This document shows, piece after piece, positions 30,963-38,698 of a stretch of 41,456 nt of DNA. Within the stretch, counting starts at the first letter, position 1. The number at the start of each line of letters is the position of its first letter. The translations under genes and the position numbers were made by a program. The notes under the pieces were generated by a model, which saw only the letters and a program-made list of their open reading frames with translations, ran no database searches and was not told the origin of the DNA. Source of the DNA: a virus. The stretch is from positions 1 to 41,456 of IMG/VR virus record IMGVR_UViG_3300042330_000991, one strand, 5' to 3'.

Positions 30963-31138
30963 TGACCTGCGAAGAGTTTTTAAAGAAATGGAGCTTCTTG
31001 CCTCCTATTAGATATTCGGATGGGCTATACACCGTAAAGGCTTATTACATTAAAAGTTCATTGTATGAAGAAAATGAGGACTTATATCAATTATTGAAAA
31101 ATATTGATGCACAAATGGAGGAGAAAGCAACAAAATGA
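30962..31138 (+). CDS. small hypothetical protein before primase (58 aa)
   Basis: ATG 30962 (sharing a base with the previous stop) to TGA 31138 gives 58 residues, beginning MTCEEFLKKWSFLPPIRYSD and ending in an acidic helix. It overlaps the primase start by ATGA at 31135-31138. Couplings on both sides make it a likely gene. No family is recognised. Confidence 0.65.
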   Translation: MTCEEFLKKWSFLPPIRYSDGLYTVKAYYIKSSLYEENEDLYQLLKNIDAQMEEKATK

Positions 31139-33924
31139 GCGATATCCTACAAACAAAATTCTCATTCTTCAGTGGTGGGATCAAACAGAAAAAACCAAAA
31201 GCAGTAGTTCAGCTGCAGGAAGTTTTGGAGAGTATTAAATCTGATAAGTATGCTGCGCAAATTGCCAAGCTTAGGGGATTTGAGAATAAAGACCTAGCCA
31301 AGGTTTATAAACAAGATTTGGATTATGTAACCTTCTCTGGTGAGTTTACCAGTAGAATTACAGATAACCTAAAAAAGCACTCAGGCATTATCTGTATGGA
31401 CTTTGATGCATTGAAAAATGTAGAGATTACCAAAGCAATTTTTAGGGCTGATCCATACACCTTAGCTGTGTTTATTTCGCCTAGTGGTAATGGCTTAAAG
31501 GTATTGGTTCAAATAAAGCCAGAAAGCCACCTAGAATCGTTTATTTGGCTAGAGCAGTATTATAAAAATACTTATACTCTTGCGGTTGATCCAAGTGGTA
31601 AAGATGTTACCAGAGCATGCTTTTTAAGCCATGATCCTACATTATGGATAAACTTAGGTTCAAGCATTTGCCCGGTTGTAGGCATTGAAAAAGAAACAGT
31701 GCCAGCAAGTTTTGCGCCTGAGAAAGTTGCAGAAACATTGCACGAGCTGAGCCGTGAACAGCGCAAAAACTACGATAGAGCGCTGTATTGCATTGAGCAA
31801 ATTGAAAAGAACCAAATTGATATTACCAATGATTACCAAGATTGGGGTGTAATGTGCTTAGCGCTTTCTACTCTTGGCGAACCTGGAAGAGATATTTACC
31901 ACCGTGTAAGCCAATTTCATGCACAGTATAAGCGTAAAGATTGCGATGTTAAGTTTGACCATGCGCTAAAAAATAATAGAAGCCTGCGCACTCCTGCAAA
32001 GTTCTTTTCTATCTGTAAGGATTATGGTATTGATACCATTTTGCCAAAGGTTATTAATCCTGTAAGTACTGATAATCCAGATAAGCCAAAATTTAGCCCT
32101 CCTGGTGGAGCTGTTACTGCAGATGATTATGAAAGGTATGGATTTTGGGAAGATGAAGGCAAGTACTGGACAATTAATCCACGTGGTGGCATACAAGAAG
32201 TAAGCAACTTTACCATTAAAATTCTATACCATGTGCAAACTAGTATTGAAGAGGCTTACCGCTTGGTTGAGATTAAAAACGTGTACAATAATGTAGCTGT
32301 AATTAACCTAAACACAGATGATTTTGTAAGTGTAAGCAGTTTTAAAAAGGTAGTTGCCAGGCGTGGTAATTTTATTTTTAAGGGCACAGACGTGGATTTG
32401 GCAAGGTTGCAAGATAAGCTGCAGCGCGATGAGCGCCCTACCCAATTGGTTGATGTACTTGGATGGCACAAAAAAGCCAATGCGTATTTTTTTGCCAATG
32501 GTATGTACAGCTGCACCGATGGCATTTTTAAAACTACTGATGATTATGGCATTTTAAAGCACGATGATTACAATTATTTCATCCCGGCTATGAGCAAGAT
32601 TTTTGCCCATAAGGATGATTTGTATGTAAATGATAAGAAGTTTGTTTACCTCAAAAATCCCGATATAACTTTTGAAAGTTGGAGCAACCAGTTTGTAAAA
32701 GTATATGGCAAACAGGGTTGGATGACCATTACTTTTTATTGCGCAAGCCTATTTAGAGATGTAATTTATACAGACCTAAACCGCCGTTTCCCAATTCTTA
32801 ACATGTATGGCCAAAGAGGATCTGGTAAGGGTACCATCATTGAAAGCATATTGCGCATGTTTGGCCATGGTCAAAATCAAATCATGCTTGGTGGCGATAG
32901 TACCAGTGTGGGCTTTATGAGAAAATTTGCCCAGTTTAAAAATGCCATTGTTTGGTTAGATGAGTACAAAAACAACCTCAAAACCAAAATTGTAGAAAGC
33001 ATTAAAAACATTTTTGATGGTATTGGCTACGAGCGAGGCAAGCGAGATAACACCTTTAACACAGAAACCGTGCCCATTAATAGTTGCTGCATACTAAGTG
33101 GTCAAGAAATGCCAACTATTGAACCTGCGCTATTCTCTAGGGTTATTATGCTCACTTTTATTGAGCGCCAACTTACCCAAACAGATCGTGAGGAATACCA
33201 AAAGTTAAAGTTAATGGAAGATGCTGGAGTAAGTTTTTTAACAGTGGAGCTGCTCCATCACCGCGAAGATTTTGTAAAGTATTACAAAGCTGTGTACCAG
33301 GAAGAGTTTAACTTATTAATTAAGGCAGTTAATAATCCGGTAATTATGGAGCGTATGCTTAGCAACTATGCTGCTATGATAGCCGCTTGCCGCATTATGG
33401 TTAAAAAGGAAAAGTTGCCTTTTACCTTGATCCAATTTAGAGAATACTGCGTGGAGCTGCTTAATCGCCAATTCTACATTTTGGATGGAGCAGATGATAC
33501 CAGCAAGTTTTGGGAAATTGTGGAGAGCTTGTTTAACAAGGGAATTATTGCAGATGGCAAAGATTTTGAGTTGAAAGATGGCCATTTATTAATTAGGGTT
33601 CAAAACATTTATGGAGATTATGCCAAGGAGTTACGCCAACGGAATGACCCTAATATTTTGGCCAAATCTACCCTTGAAAACTATTTGGAAAGCGACAGAT
33701 CTACCTACATAAAAAAGCAAAAGAAAATGTTTGCAGATGGCAGCTATACCAACACATGGTTTTTTGATTACTCAAAGCTAGAAATTAACCTATTGCGCAT
33801 TGAAGATGCCGTTGAGCGTAAGCGCAAAATGAAAGAGATGAACGTGTATGTAGAAGAAGAGGTTCTGCCATTGGTGGAACAGGAGCCCGACCTTTCAGGG
33901 CCTCAAAAAGAATTACCATTTTAA
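31135..33924 (+). CDS. primase-helicase replication protein (929 aa)
   Basis: Main replication enzyme. Domains in order: a BT4734/VirE_N-like catalytic N-terminus with KHSGIICMDFDAL (81-93) and FISPSGNGLKVLV (113-125); a PriCT_2-like helical domain (about 212-300, ending FSICKDYGID); a beta-rich linker; and a superfamily 3-like helicase with Walker A GQRGSGKGT (559-567), Walker B NAIVWLDEY (603-611), and sensor region SGQEMP (655-660) with FSR near 669. Such fused primase-helicases are typical of Bacteroidetes mobile elements and phages. Followed by small single-stranded DNA genes. Confidence 0.85.
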   Translation: MSDILQTKFSFFSGGIKQKKPKAVVQLQEVLESIKSDKYAAQIAKLRGFENKDLAKVYKQDLDYVTFSGEFTSRITDNLKKHSGIICMDFDALKNVEITKAIFRADPYTLAVFISPSGNGLKVLVQIKPESHLESFIWLEQYYKNTYTLAVDPSGKDVTRACFLSHDPTLWINLGSSICPVVGIEKETVPASFAPEKVAETLHELSREQRKNYDRALYCIEQIEKNQIDITNDYQDWGVMCLALSTLGEPGRDIYHRVSQFHAQYKRKDCDVKFDHALKNNRSLRTPAKFFSICKDYGIDTILPKVINPVSTDNPDKPKFSPPGGAVTADDYERYGFWEDEGKYWTINPRGGIQEVSNFTIKILYHVQTSIEEAYRLVEIKNVYNNVAVINLNTDDFVSVSSFKKVVARRGNFIFKGTDVDLARLQDKLQRDERPTQLVDVLGWHKKANAYFFANGMYSCTDGIFKTTDDYGILKHDDYNYFIPAMSKIFAHKDDLYVNDKKFVYLKNPDITFESWSNQFVKVYGKQGWMTITFYCASLFRDVIYTDLNRRFPILNMYGQRGSGKGTIIESILRMFGHGQNQIMLGGDSTSVGFMRKFAQFKNAIVWLDEYKNNLKTKIVESIKNIFDGIGYERGKRDNTFNTETVPINSCCILSGQEMPTIEPALFSRVIMLTFIERQLTQTDREEYQKLKLMEDAGVSFLTVELLHHREDFVKYYKAVYQEEFNLLIKAVNNPVIMERMLSNYAAMIAACRIMVKKEKLPFTLIQFREYCVELLNRQFYILDGADDTSKFWEIVESLFNKGIIADGKDFELKDGHLLIRVQNIYGDYAKELRQRNDPNILAKSTLENYLESDRSTYIKKQKKMFADGSYTNTWFFDYSKLEINLLRIEDAVERKRKMKEMNVYVEEEVLPLVEQEPDLSGPQKELPF

Positions 33925-33954
33925 TTAAAATCAATAAAAACCAAACAAAAAAAC

Positions 33955-34347
33955 ATGAAGTTAAAAACTTACAATTCTGAGAACGCCTCTAGGAGAAGTT
34001 CTGGAAAACCAACAATTGCCTTCTCTTGTAAAAATGGAGTAATGCGCATTAACAAAGTAGCTCAAGAAAAGCTTAAAATTAAAGATGGAGAAAGGTGGAG
34101 CATTAGCCAAGATGAAGAAAATGTAAAAGATTGGTATTTGCACAAAGATCCTGAAGCAGGATTTAAAGTAAGGGTTTCAGATAAAGATGAAGCTACATTT
34201 AACTCTAGTGCAGTGTGCGAAGATGTGCGAGCTTGTGTTAAAAATATTGAAGAGGATAAAACCTGCAAAATGTATTTGATTACTGAGCCAATTATTACCA
34301 AAGACAAAGTTTTACTTTATCCAATTTTAACCTCTTCAGCGCACTAA
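33955..34347 (+). CDS. hypothetical early protein (130 aa)
   Basis: Preceded by the leader TCAATAAAAACCAA (33931-33944), a copy of those before the accessory-cassette genes. The 130-residue product begins basic and has a beta-rich core (IAFSCKNGVMRINKVAQEKL), possibly an AbrB-like or small DNA-binding fold. The gene is one base from the SSB gene. No family named. Confidence 0.6.
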   Translation: MKLKTYNSENASRRSSGKPTIAFSCKNGVMRINKVAQEKLKIKDGERWSISQDEENVKDWYLHKDPEAGFKVRVSDKDEATFNSSAVCEDVRACVKNIEEDKTCKMYLITEPIITKDKVLLYPILTSSAH

Positions 34348-34348
34348 C

Positions 34349-34786
34349 ATGAGACAATTACTATTAATTGGTTACTTGGGGCAGGATGCCAAAGTAAACC
34401 AGTACCAGGGCAAACAAATCATTAACTTTAGCATTGCAGATTCTGAAAAGTACAAAAATGCTGAAGGAGTTGAAGTAACCAAAACCACATGGATTGAATG
34501 TGCTATTTGGAAAGATGCCGGGCAATCAATTGTTATTGCCAATTACCTTAAAAAAGGCACACAAGTAATGGTTCAAGGTGTGCCAGATGTAAGCACATAT
34601 ACCAACAAGGATGGCCGTGTGGTTGCCAAATTTAGTTTGAAGGTTAGCAATTGTCAACTGCTTGGTAATGCAAGCCCTAGGCCTGAACCAAACACCAATG
34701 TAGCCAGTACTGATGCTGTACATAATGCTGAACCTGGATTAGGAACTCCCCCTGCAGCTGGAGGAAGTGATGATTTACCTTTTTAG
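34349..34786 (+). CDS. ssb: single-stranded DNA-binding protein
   Basis: An OB-fold SSB of 145 residues. It starts RQLLLIGYLGQDAKVN and contains FSIADSEKYKN, TTWIECAIWKDAG and YLKKGTQVMVQG, all typical, a disordered linker rich in Pro/Asn/Gly, and the canonical partner-binding tail DDLPF at the C-terminus. Cooperates with the primase-helicase. Confidence 0.92.
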   Translation: MRQLLLIGYLGQDAKVNQYQGKQIINFSIADSEKYKNAEGVEVTKTTWIECAIWKDAGQSIVIANYLKKGTQVMVQGVPDVSTYTNKDGRVVAKFSLKVSNCQLLGNASPRPEPNTNVASTDAVHNAEPGLGTPPAAGGSDDLPF

Positions 34787-34789
34787 GCT

Positions 34790-35014
34790 ATGAAACTTTT
34801 TAAAGAGCAAATTAGAATACCAGACTTTGCATGGCTGTTTAACCGCCGTAAGCAAAGAAAGTTTATTGTGTTGCACAAAAACTTTGCTGGTACGGATAAA
34901 ACCTTTAGGGTGGAGAGTTACTCCATCCTAGAGGTAAACTCCAAAGAGCCTATTAAAATTAACTACGAAACAATGGAAGAGCTAATTGAAACCAAATCAC
35001 TAGAAATATTATGA
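34790..35014 (+). CDS. hypothetical early protein (74 aa)
   Basis: A 74-residue basic protein (FNRRKQRKFIVLHKNF) with beta strands following; ATGA overlap with the next small gene. No family recognised. Confidence 0.6.
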   Translation: MKLFKEQIRIPDFAWLFNRRKQRKFIVLHKNFAGTDKTFRVESYSILEVNSKEPIKINYETMEELIETKSLEIL

Positions 35015-35178
35015 ACATACTTGAACAGAATTATGAAGCTATAAAGCTTGTATTGCAAGACACTACAGGTTGGGAAGAAACAAGAACCTTTAGAGATACC
35101 ACCTTTAAAGAAATTGAACCAATGATACCAGAAGGCTATTTAAAAGAAATTCACTTTATTAATCCAATAAAGCCATGA
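35011..35178 (+). CDS. small hypothetical protein (55 aa)
   Basis: ATG 35011 to TGA 35178 gives 55 residues (MNILEQNYEAIKLVLQDTTG start, IHFINPIKP end), ATGA-coupled to the genes on both sides, which otherwise would be separated by 160 bases. No family recognised. Confidence 0.65.
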   Translation: MNILEQNYEAIKLVLQDTTGWEETRTFRDTTFKEIEPMIPEGYLKEIHFINPIKP

Positions 35179-35747
35179 AAGAGATTCCTATTTTATTTAG
35201 CACCGAAATGGTACAAGCATTGCTTGCTGGGCGTAAAACAATGACTAGAAGAATTGTTAAAATGTATGCAACAAGCGATGCCCACCCAATGAGGCAAAAT
35301 GCTACTTGGCTGCAAGAAAACAAAACCTGCCCTTATGGAGAGGTTGGAGATGTATTATGGGTTAGGGAAGGTTTTTGCCCAGGTTATTTTGATGATGGCA
35401 AACATGCATATAAAGCAGATTGGAATAAAGTGGCTGAGGAGCTTGTTCCAAAACCAAAATGGAAACCTAGCATCCACATGCCTAAATCTGCCTGCAGAAT
35501 TTACTTAAAAGTAAAGTCAGTAAGGATTGAAAGGCTAAAGGATATTACCGAAAAAGATGCCTTAAACGAAGGTATTAAAGTGATAGAAAAGGATGAAGCT
35601 TATTATGATTACATGAAAGGAGCTGGCTCCTATGCTGGCCCTATAGGCTCATTTTATTCTCTTTGGCGTAGCATTAATGGTGAAGAAAGCTTTAATGCCA
35701 ATCCTTGGGTTTGGGTAATAGAATTTGAAAGGGTTGCAAAGCCATGA
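35175..35747 (+). CDS. ASCH-superfamily-like phage protein (190 aa)
   Basis: The sequence follows a pattern widespread in phages: ILFSTEMVQALLAGRKTMTR at 6-25, then CPYGEVGDVLWVREGF (52-67), YKADW, KPSIHMPKSACRIYLKV, RIERLKDITEKDALNEGI, and a final NPWVWVIEFERV. The ASCH fold is suggested to bind RNA. Length is normal. Confidence 0.8.
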   Translation: MKEIPILFSTEMVQALLAGRKTMTRRIVKMYATSDAHPMRQNATWLQENKTCPYGEVGDVLWVREGFCPGYFDDGKHAYKADWNKVAEELVPKPKWKPSIHMPKSACRIYLKVKSVRIERLKDITEKDALNEGIKVIEKDEAYYDYMKGAGSYAGPIGSFYSLWRSINGEESFNANPWVWVIEFERVAKP

Positions 35748-35863
35748 TTGTTAAATCCACACCCAAAATTACCACCATCAAAAAAACAGCAACCGTATGG
35801 ATTTATTGCATTAGTGGGGTAATAGTTGTTAAATCATTAAAACAAGAAAAGAATGAGCAGTAA
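35744..35863 (+). CDS. very small membrane-like protein (39 aa)
   Basis: ATG 35744 overlaps the preceding stop (ATGA) and the TAA at 35861-35863 overlaps the next gene, so it fills the gap exactly. The product has one hydrophobic stretch (TVWIYCISGVIVV) between basic ends. Plausible but short. Confidence 0.45.
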   Translation: MIVKSTPKITTIKKTATVWIYCISGVIVVKSLKQEKNEQ

Positions 35864-36266
35864 TGATAAATGCATTTGCACCTTCACCCAAAAGATGGCT
35901 GGTGATGGATGCTCTGTTTGCAATCCCGATTTTGTGAAAGGCCTGAGTATAAAGGAGGAATTAGACCAGTTGATTTACATGATGCCTCAACATTATCTAA
36001 ATAATCGAGAAAAGGTGATAATCTTTTTAACTAGAGAAAAATATGATGAGTTAGGTGCAGAGTTTTATGATGGGTTTCAAGTTAGATGCGAAAGCGCACT
36101 TCCAAAAAATAAAACCATTGCCTGTATTGAAGAAATGTTAATCAAATTTAATGCTCCCAAAATTGATATGTATGACATTGATATTGTTAGAGAGCAGTTT
36201 AAAAGTGGTAAAGTTTCACCAAGAGAGCAACGAAATAGAGAAAAATTTATGAAAAGGAGAAAATAA
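35853..36266 (+). CDS. hypothetical early protein with Cys motif (137 aa)
   Basis: The N-terminus holds four cysteines (CICTFTQKMAGDGCSVC), which could bind zinc; the rest is helical and basic at the end (REQRNREKFMKRRK). No family is recognised. Confidence 0.65.
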   Translation: MSSNDKCICTFTQKMAGDGCSVCNPDFVKGLSIKEELDQLIYMMPQHYLNNREKVIIFLTREKYDELGAEFYDGFQVRCESALPKNKTIACIEEMLIKFNAPKIDMYDIDIVREQFKSGKVSPREQRNREKFMKRRK

Positions 36267-36269
36267 CCT

Positions 36270-36536
36270 ATGGCAGAAATAACAATTAAAATTAAAGCAT
36301 TATCTGCTATAAATATTCTAGGATTTCTTTCGGAGTTTAAAGAGGATATGCAAGCACAACAATTTGGGGCAATGCTTTTAGAAAGTGTTTTAGATTTTGA
36401 AGAGGGATGCATTGATGCAATAACAGATGATCAATTTGAGGAGGTACAAAAGGAAGTTCAAATTGCAATCCTTATGGGCCGTGCTCCAGATAACGCAAAG
36501 AGTGGTTCAATATTTAAAAGTAGAGGAGGTGAATAA
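36270..36536 (+). CDS. hypothetical early protein (88 aa)
   Basis: An 88-residue acidic helical protein (FLSEFKEDMQAQQFGAML) with a glycine-rich end, 3 bases after its predecessor and 2 before its successor. No family recognised. Confidence 0.6.
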   Translation: MAEITIKIKALSAINILGFLSEFKEDMQAQQFGAMLLESVLDFEEGCIDAITDDQFEEVQKEVQIAILMGRAPDNAKSGSIFKSRGGE

Positions 36537-36538
36537 CA

Positions 36539-36820
36539 ATGGAAGTAGAATTCTCAAACTCAGTAAGAGGTGGATTGCATGCCTTTGTATTTACTACCGA
36601 TGAAAAGCAATTAATCATCAAAGCTTTTCAAAAGCACATTGCCAAGCTTCAAAAGAATATCATAAAAGTAGAGGAGCATCCAGATAATGAAGGGCAAGCC
36701 ACTTTTTTATGCAGACTATATGAGCTAAGGTATGAGGTAAAAAGCTATGAGGAAAACATTGCAAACCTAAAACGGCAATACAATGTAGAGCCTAATGGGA
36801 AAATTAATCATGATATCTAA
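36539..36820 (+). CDS. hypothetical coiled-coil early protein (93 aa)
   Basis: GGAGGTG upstream of ATG 36539. The 93-residue product starts with a short beta hairpin and continues as a long basic coiled coil (KHIAKLQKNIIKVEE; YEENIANLKRQY). No family recognised. Confidence 0.6.
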   Translation: MEVEFSNSVRGGLHAFVFTTDEKQLIIKAFQKHIAKLQKNIIKVEEHPDNEGQATFLCRLYELRYEVKSYEENIANLKRQYNVEPNGKINHDI

Positions 36821-36827
36821 TATAATT

Positions 36828-37115
36828 ATGGAAAGTAAATCAATAGGCGGAGGAATGATCAGAACCGTATCTATAGCCGGTAACTTATGTAAAACTTATA
36901 TTTGGGTTCATCCCAATGGAGTATTATTTATTGAACGCCTTATACTAATTGATGATGGCCACTTGGAGCAAATGCATGATGCCATTTATTCAAGATTTGG
37001 TAAAACACTCTGGAGGCAAAGAATGGCTTTTAAGTACAGCACACTTGCTACAATAATGAAAGCAGCTAATCACATTTTAACAGATAAAGAAATTAATCTA
37101 GAAAACATATTGTAA
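36828..37115 (+). CDS. hypothetical early protein (95 aa)
   Basis: Start at ATG 36828, just after the previous stop, is preferred over 36795, which lies inside the previous gene. The 95-residue product contains VHPNGVLFIERLILID and a helical C-terminal half. Last early gene before a terminator. No family recognised. Confidence 0.6.
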   Translation: MESKSIGGGMIRTVSIAGNLCKTYIWVHPNGVLFIERLILIDDGHLEQMHDAIYSRFGKTLWRQRMAFKYSTLATIMKAANHILTDKEINLENIL

Positions 37116-37150
37116 GCTGCCATCATTTGGCGCACTGGCCAAGTTTCAGC

Positions 37151-37183
37151 CCGAGATCATGAAATGTGATTTCGGTCTTTTTT
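37151..37183 (+). terminator. terminator of early operon
   Basis: CCGAGATCA (37151-37159) pairs with TGATTTCGG (37167-37175, one G-T) around 7 bases and runs into TCTTTTTTT. Confidence 0.8.
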
Positions 37184-37238
37184 GTGCAAAGTGCATTCCC
37201 CCTATACATCTATAAAAAGTTTTTTTCTTATAATATTA

Positions 37239-37422
37239 TTGGACACTTGGACACGCCACTCTCATTCAGCTACTTACCTTAAAAATCTGTGTCCATCAGC
37301 GTCCATCAGTGTCCATGTTTGTTATAAAACTCTATTTATCAATAAGTTATATTTTTGGATATACTTGGACACTGATGGACACAGCTAAAATGTCAACTTT
37401 CACATTATCAGGCTCGTGTCCA
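37239..37422. repeat. iteron-like GTCCA repeat array
   Basis: TTGGACAC occurs twice in tandem (37239-37254); GTCCATCAG occurs twice at 10-bp spacing (37291, 37301) followed by TGTCCATG; the opposite orientation TGGACACTGATGGACAC is at 37366-37382, a 15-bp inverted match to 37301-37315; a last GTGTCCA is at 37416-37422. Candidate replication origin or control region. Confidence 0.65.
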
Positions 37423-37587
37423 TTTATCCAAAATTTTTTCAGGAAATTTCACTTCGCAAACGTGCAATTTTTCAAATACAACTACATAAAATGGCAACTT
37501 TTTGGAAAAATGGTTTGGTTCAAACCTAAAATTGGGCAGTGGTTTTAAAAATGTGGATATTCAATTTGTCAACTTTTGTGTCAACTT
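37391..37587. promoter_or_regulatory. three operator-like TGTCAACTT words before late genes
   Basis: TGTCAACTT at 37391-37399, 37567-37575 and 37579-37587 is the reverse complement of the AAGTTGACA found twice in the repressor operator. The last two form a tandem at 12-bp spacing 16 bases before the late gene at 37603, so the repressor could silence late transcription in the lysogen. Confidence 0.55.
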
Positions 37588-37602
37588 TGGTAAATTTACA
37601 CC

Positions 37603-38169
37603 ATGCTAGTAAGAATACCCGTTCGTATCCACCTGCTTAAATATTTAAAAGCAAAGGTGGGAGCCGATAAGTTAGAAATTAGGCACTTTAATCAATTGGA
37701 AATGTTCGCAGAGCAGAGCGATATCATTTACATACAGCGCCAACTTTCAAAAACACTTTATCCATTTTTAAATACCGAGCACCAGTGGAGCAGTGATCAA
37801 CTGGGCAACCAAGGTAAGTATGGTATAATTGGGCTCAACCTAAAAGATTATTTAATTGATAGCCGAAGGATTTATATATCCATTCTTGGCGTAATTAAAT
37901 TCAATGATAGCATAGATCAAATTATGCTCAAAGAAATGATATCGCTTTTGGATAAAGCAATTTCGGAAAAGCAACGCCAAGACCATACCATTTTAGAATT
38001 TATGGCAAAGTACCAAATTGATGAGGATGATATCCGTTTTGATAGTTTGAAAAAAAGAGCGTACCGCGAAAGAAAACGTTTGGCCGAAAAATTATTTTTG
38101 GAAAGAAATTTAAAAGGTACAGGGGCGGTGCTTGATTTGTCCTTTAGTGAGAAATTTATTCAGGCTTAA
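37603..38169 (+). CDS. hypothetical protein, first late gene (188 aa)
   Basis: The 188-residue protein begins LVRIPVRIHLLKYLKAKVG, has a mixed middle (LIDSRRIYISILGVIKF), and ends in helices with many basic residues (KKRAYRERKRLAEKLFL) and a GTGAVLDLSF tail. As the first gene after the control region it could be a late transcription regulator, but no domain is recognised. Confidence 0.6.
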   Translation: MLVRIPVRIHLLKYLKAKVGADKLEIRHFNQLEMFAEQSDIIYIQRQLSKTLYPFLNTEHQWSSDQLGNQGKYGIIGLNLKDYLIDSRRIYISILGVIKFNDSIDQIMLKEMISLLDKAISEKQRQDHTILEFMAKYQIDEDDIRFDSLKKRAYRERKRLAEKLFLERNLKGTGAVLDLSFSEKFIQA

Positions 38170-38193
38170 TTTGCCTTCTAAAATGCAAAGGTT

Positions 38194-38640
38194 ATGGAAT
38201 TAATTTTAACATCCCAACCAAAAGTTGGTTCAATTATAAATATAAAATTTATTGATGTCTTGGATGTGGTTTCTATGCCAGAACCATTTGAAGATAATAA
38301 TATTGTTTTGGATGCAATTGTTTTGGTTAGTGGTAAATCTTGGAACCTTATTGAACCGCTACCTCGCACAGGTTCACTTGAGATTGATAACATTGAAACA
38401 GAACAAGGGTGGTACGAGCGACCTAAGGTGGCTTTTAGTATAAATGATACCTCTATGCAAATGTTAAATAATTTACATGAATTAGCGCAAGGTAGGTACT
38501 TATTAATAGTAAAAGATGGTTCAGGGGATGAATATTTACTTGGCGATTTGGAGCAATGGATGAGCTTTAACTATAAGCTAAACACCAATAAAAGCCGCGC
38601 TCAAACGCAGGTAATTGATATAGATTTTAGCTTTTCTTAG
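38194..38640 (+). CDS. hypothetical structural protein (148 aa)
   Basis: A 148-residue acidic, beta-rich protein (IINIKFIDVLDVV, GRYLLIVKDGSGDEYLLGDL, QVIDIDFSFS). Its stop TAG runs directly into GTCCTTT repeat copy 6. Position before the prohead protease suggests a minor head or tail component. Confidence 0.65.
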   Translation: MELILTSQPKVGSIINIKFIDVLDVVSMPEPFEDNNIVLDAIVLVSGKSWNLIEPLPRTGSLEIDNIETEQGWYERPKVAFSINDTSMQMLNNLHELAQGRYLLIVKDGSGDEYLLGDLEQWMSFNYKLNTNKSRAQTQVIDIDFSFS

Positions 38641-38671
38641 TCCTTTCTACACCTAATTTATTGGCAAATCT
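38639..38671 (+). repeat. GTCCTTT intergenic repeat, copy 6
   Basis: AGTCCTTTCTACACCTAATTTATTGG begins at the stop of the previous gene, as in copy 1, and is followed by AAATCTTTG. It marks the boundary before the protease-capsid block. Confidence 0.6.
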
Positions 38672-38698
38672 TTGCTTAACGAAAAAGTAGTTAAGCAA
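38672..38698 (+). promoter_or_regulatory. hairpin covering the prohead protease ribosome site
   Basis: TTGCTTAAC (38672-38680) pairs perfectly with GTTAAGCAA (38690-38698), whose last base is the A of the ATG. The stem would hide the ribosome entry region of the protease gene. Confidence 0.55.

Larger units (their letters stand above)
37116..37602. other. gene-free early/late boundary region
   Basis: No convincing gene. It contains, in order, an intrinsic terminator (37151-37183), an array of GTCCA-type repeats (37239-37422), a TATTTTTG box at 37350-37357 without a -33 partner, and three TGTCAACTT operator-like words. The short open frames there (37182-37388, 37309-37548) are made of the repeats. 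Confidence 0.7.

Noticed and set aside
37182-37548. Two open frames (68 and 79 aa) in the early/late gap
   Set aside because: They consist largely of the GTCCA repeats and AT-rich control DNA, and follow a terminator without ribosome sites.
37603-38169. TAAATTTA at 37591-37598 as the late promoter
   Set aside because: Its start site would fall inside the coding sequence and no TTTG lies at 19-20 bases upstream.
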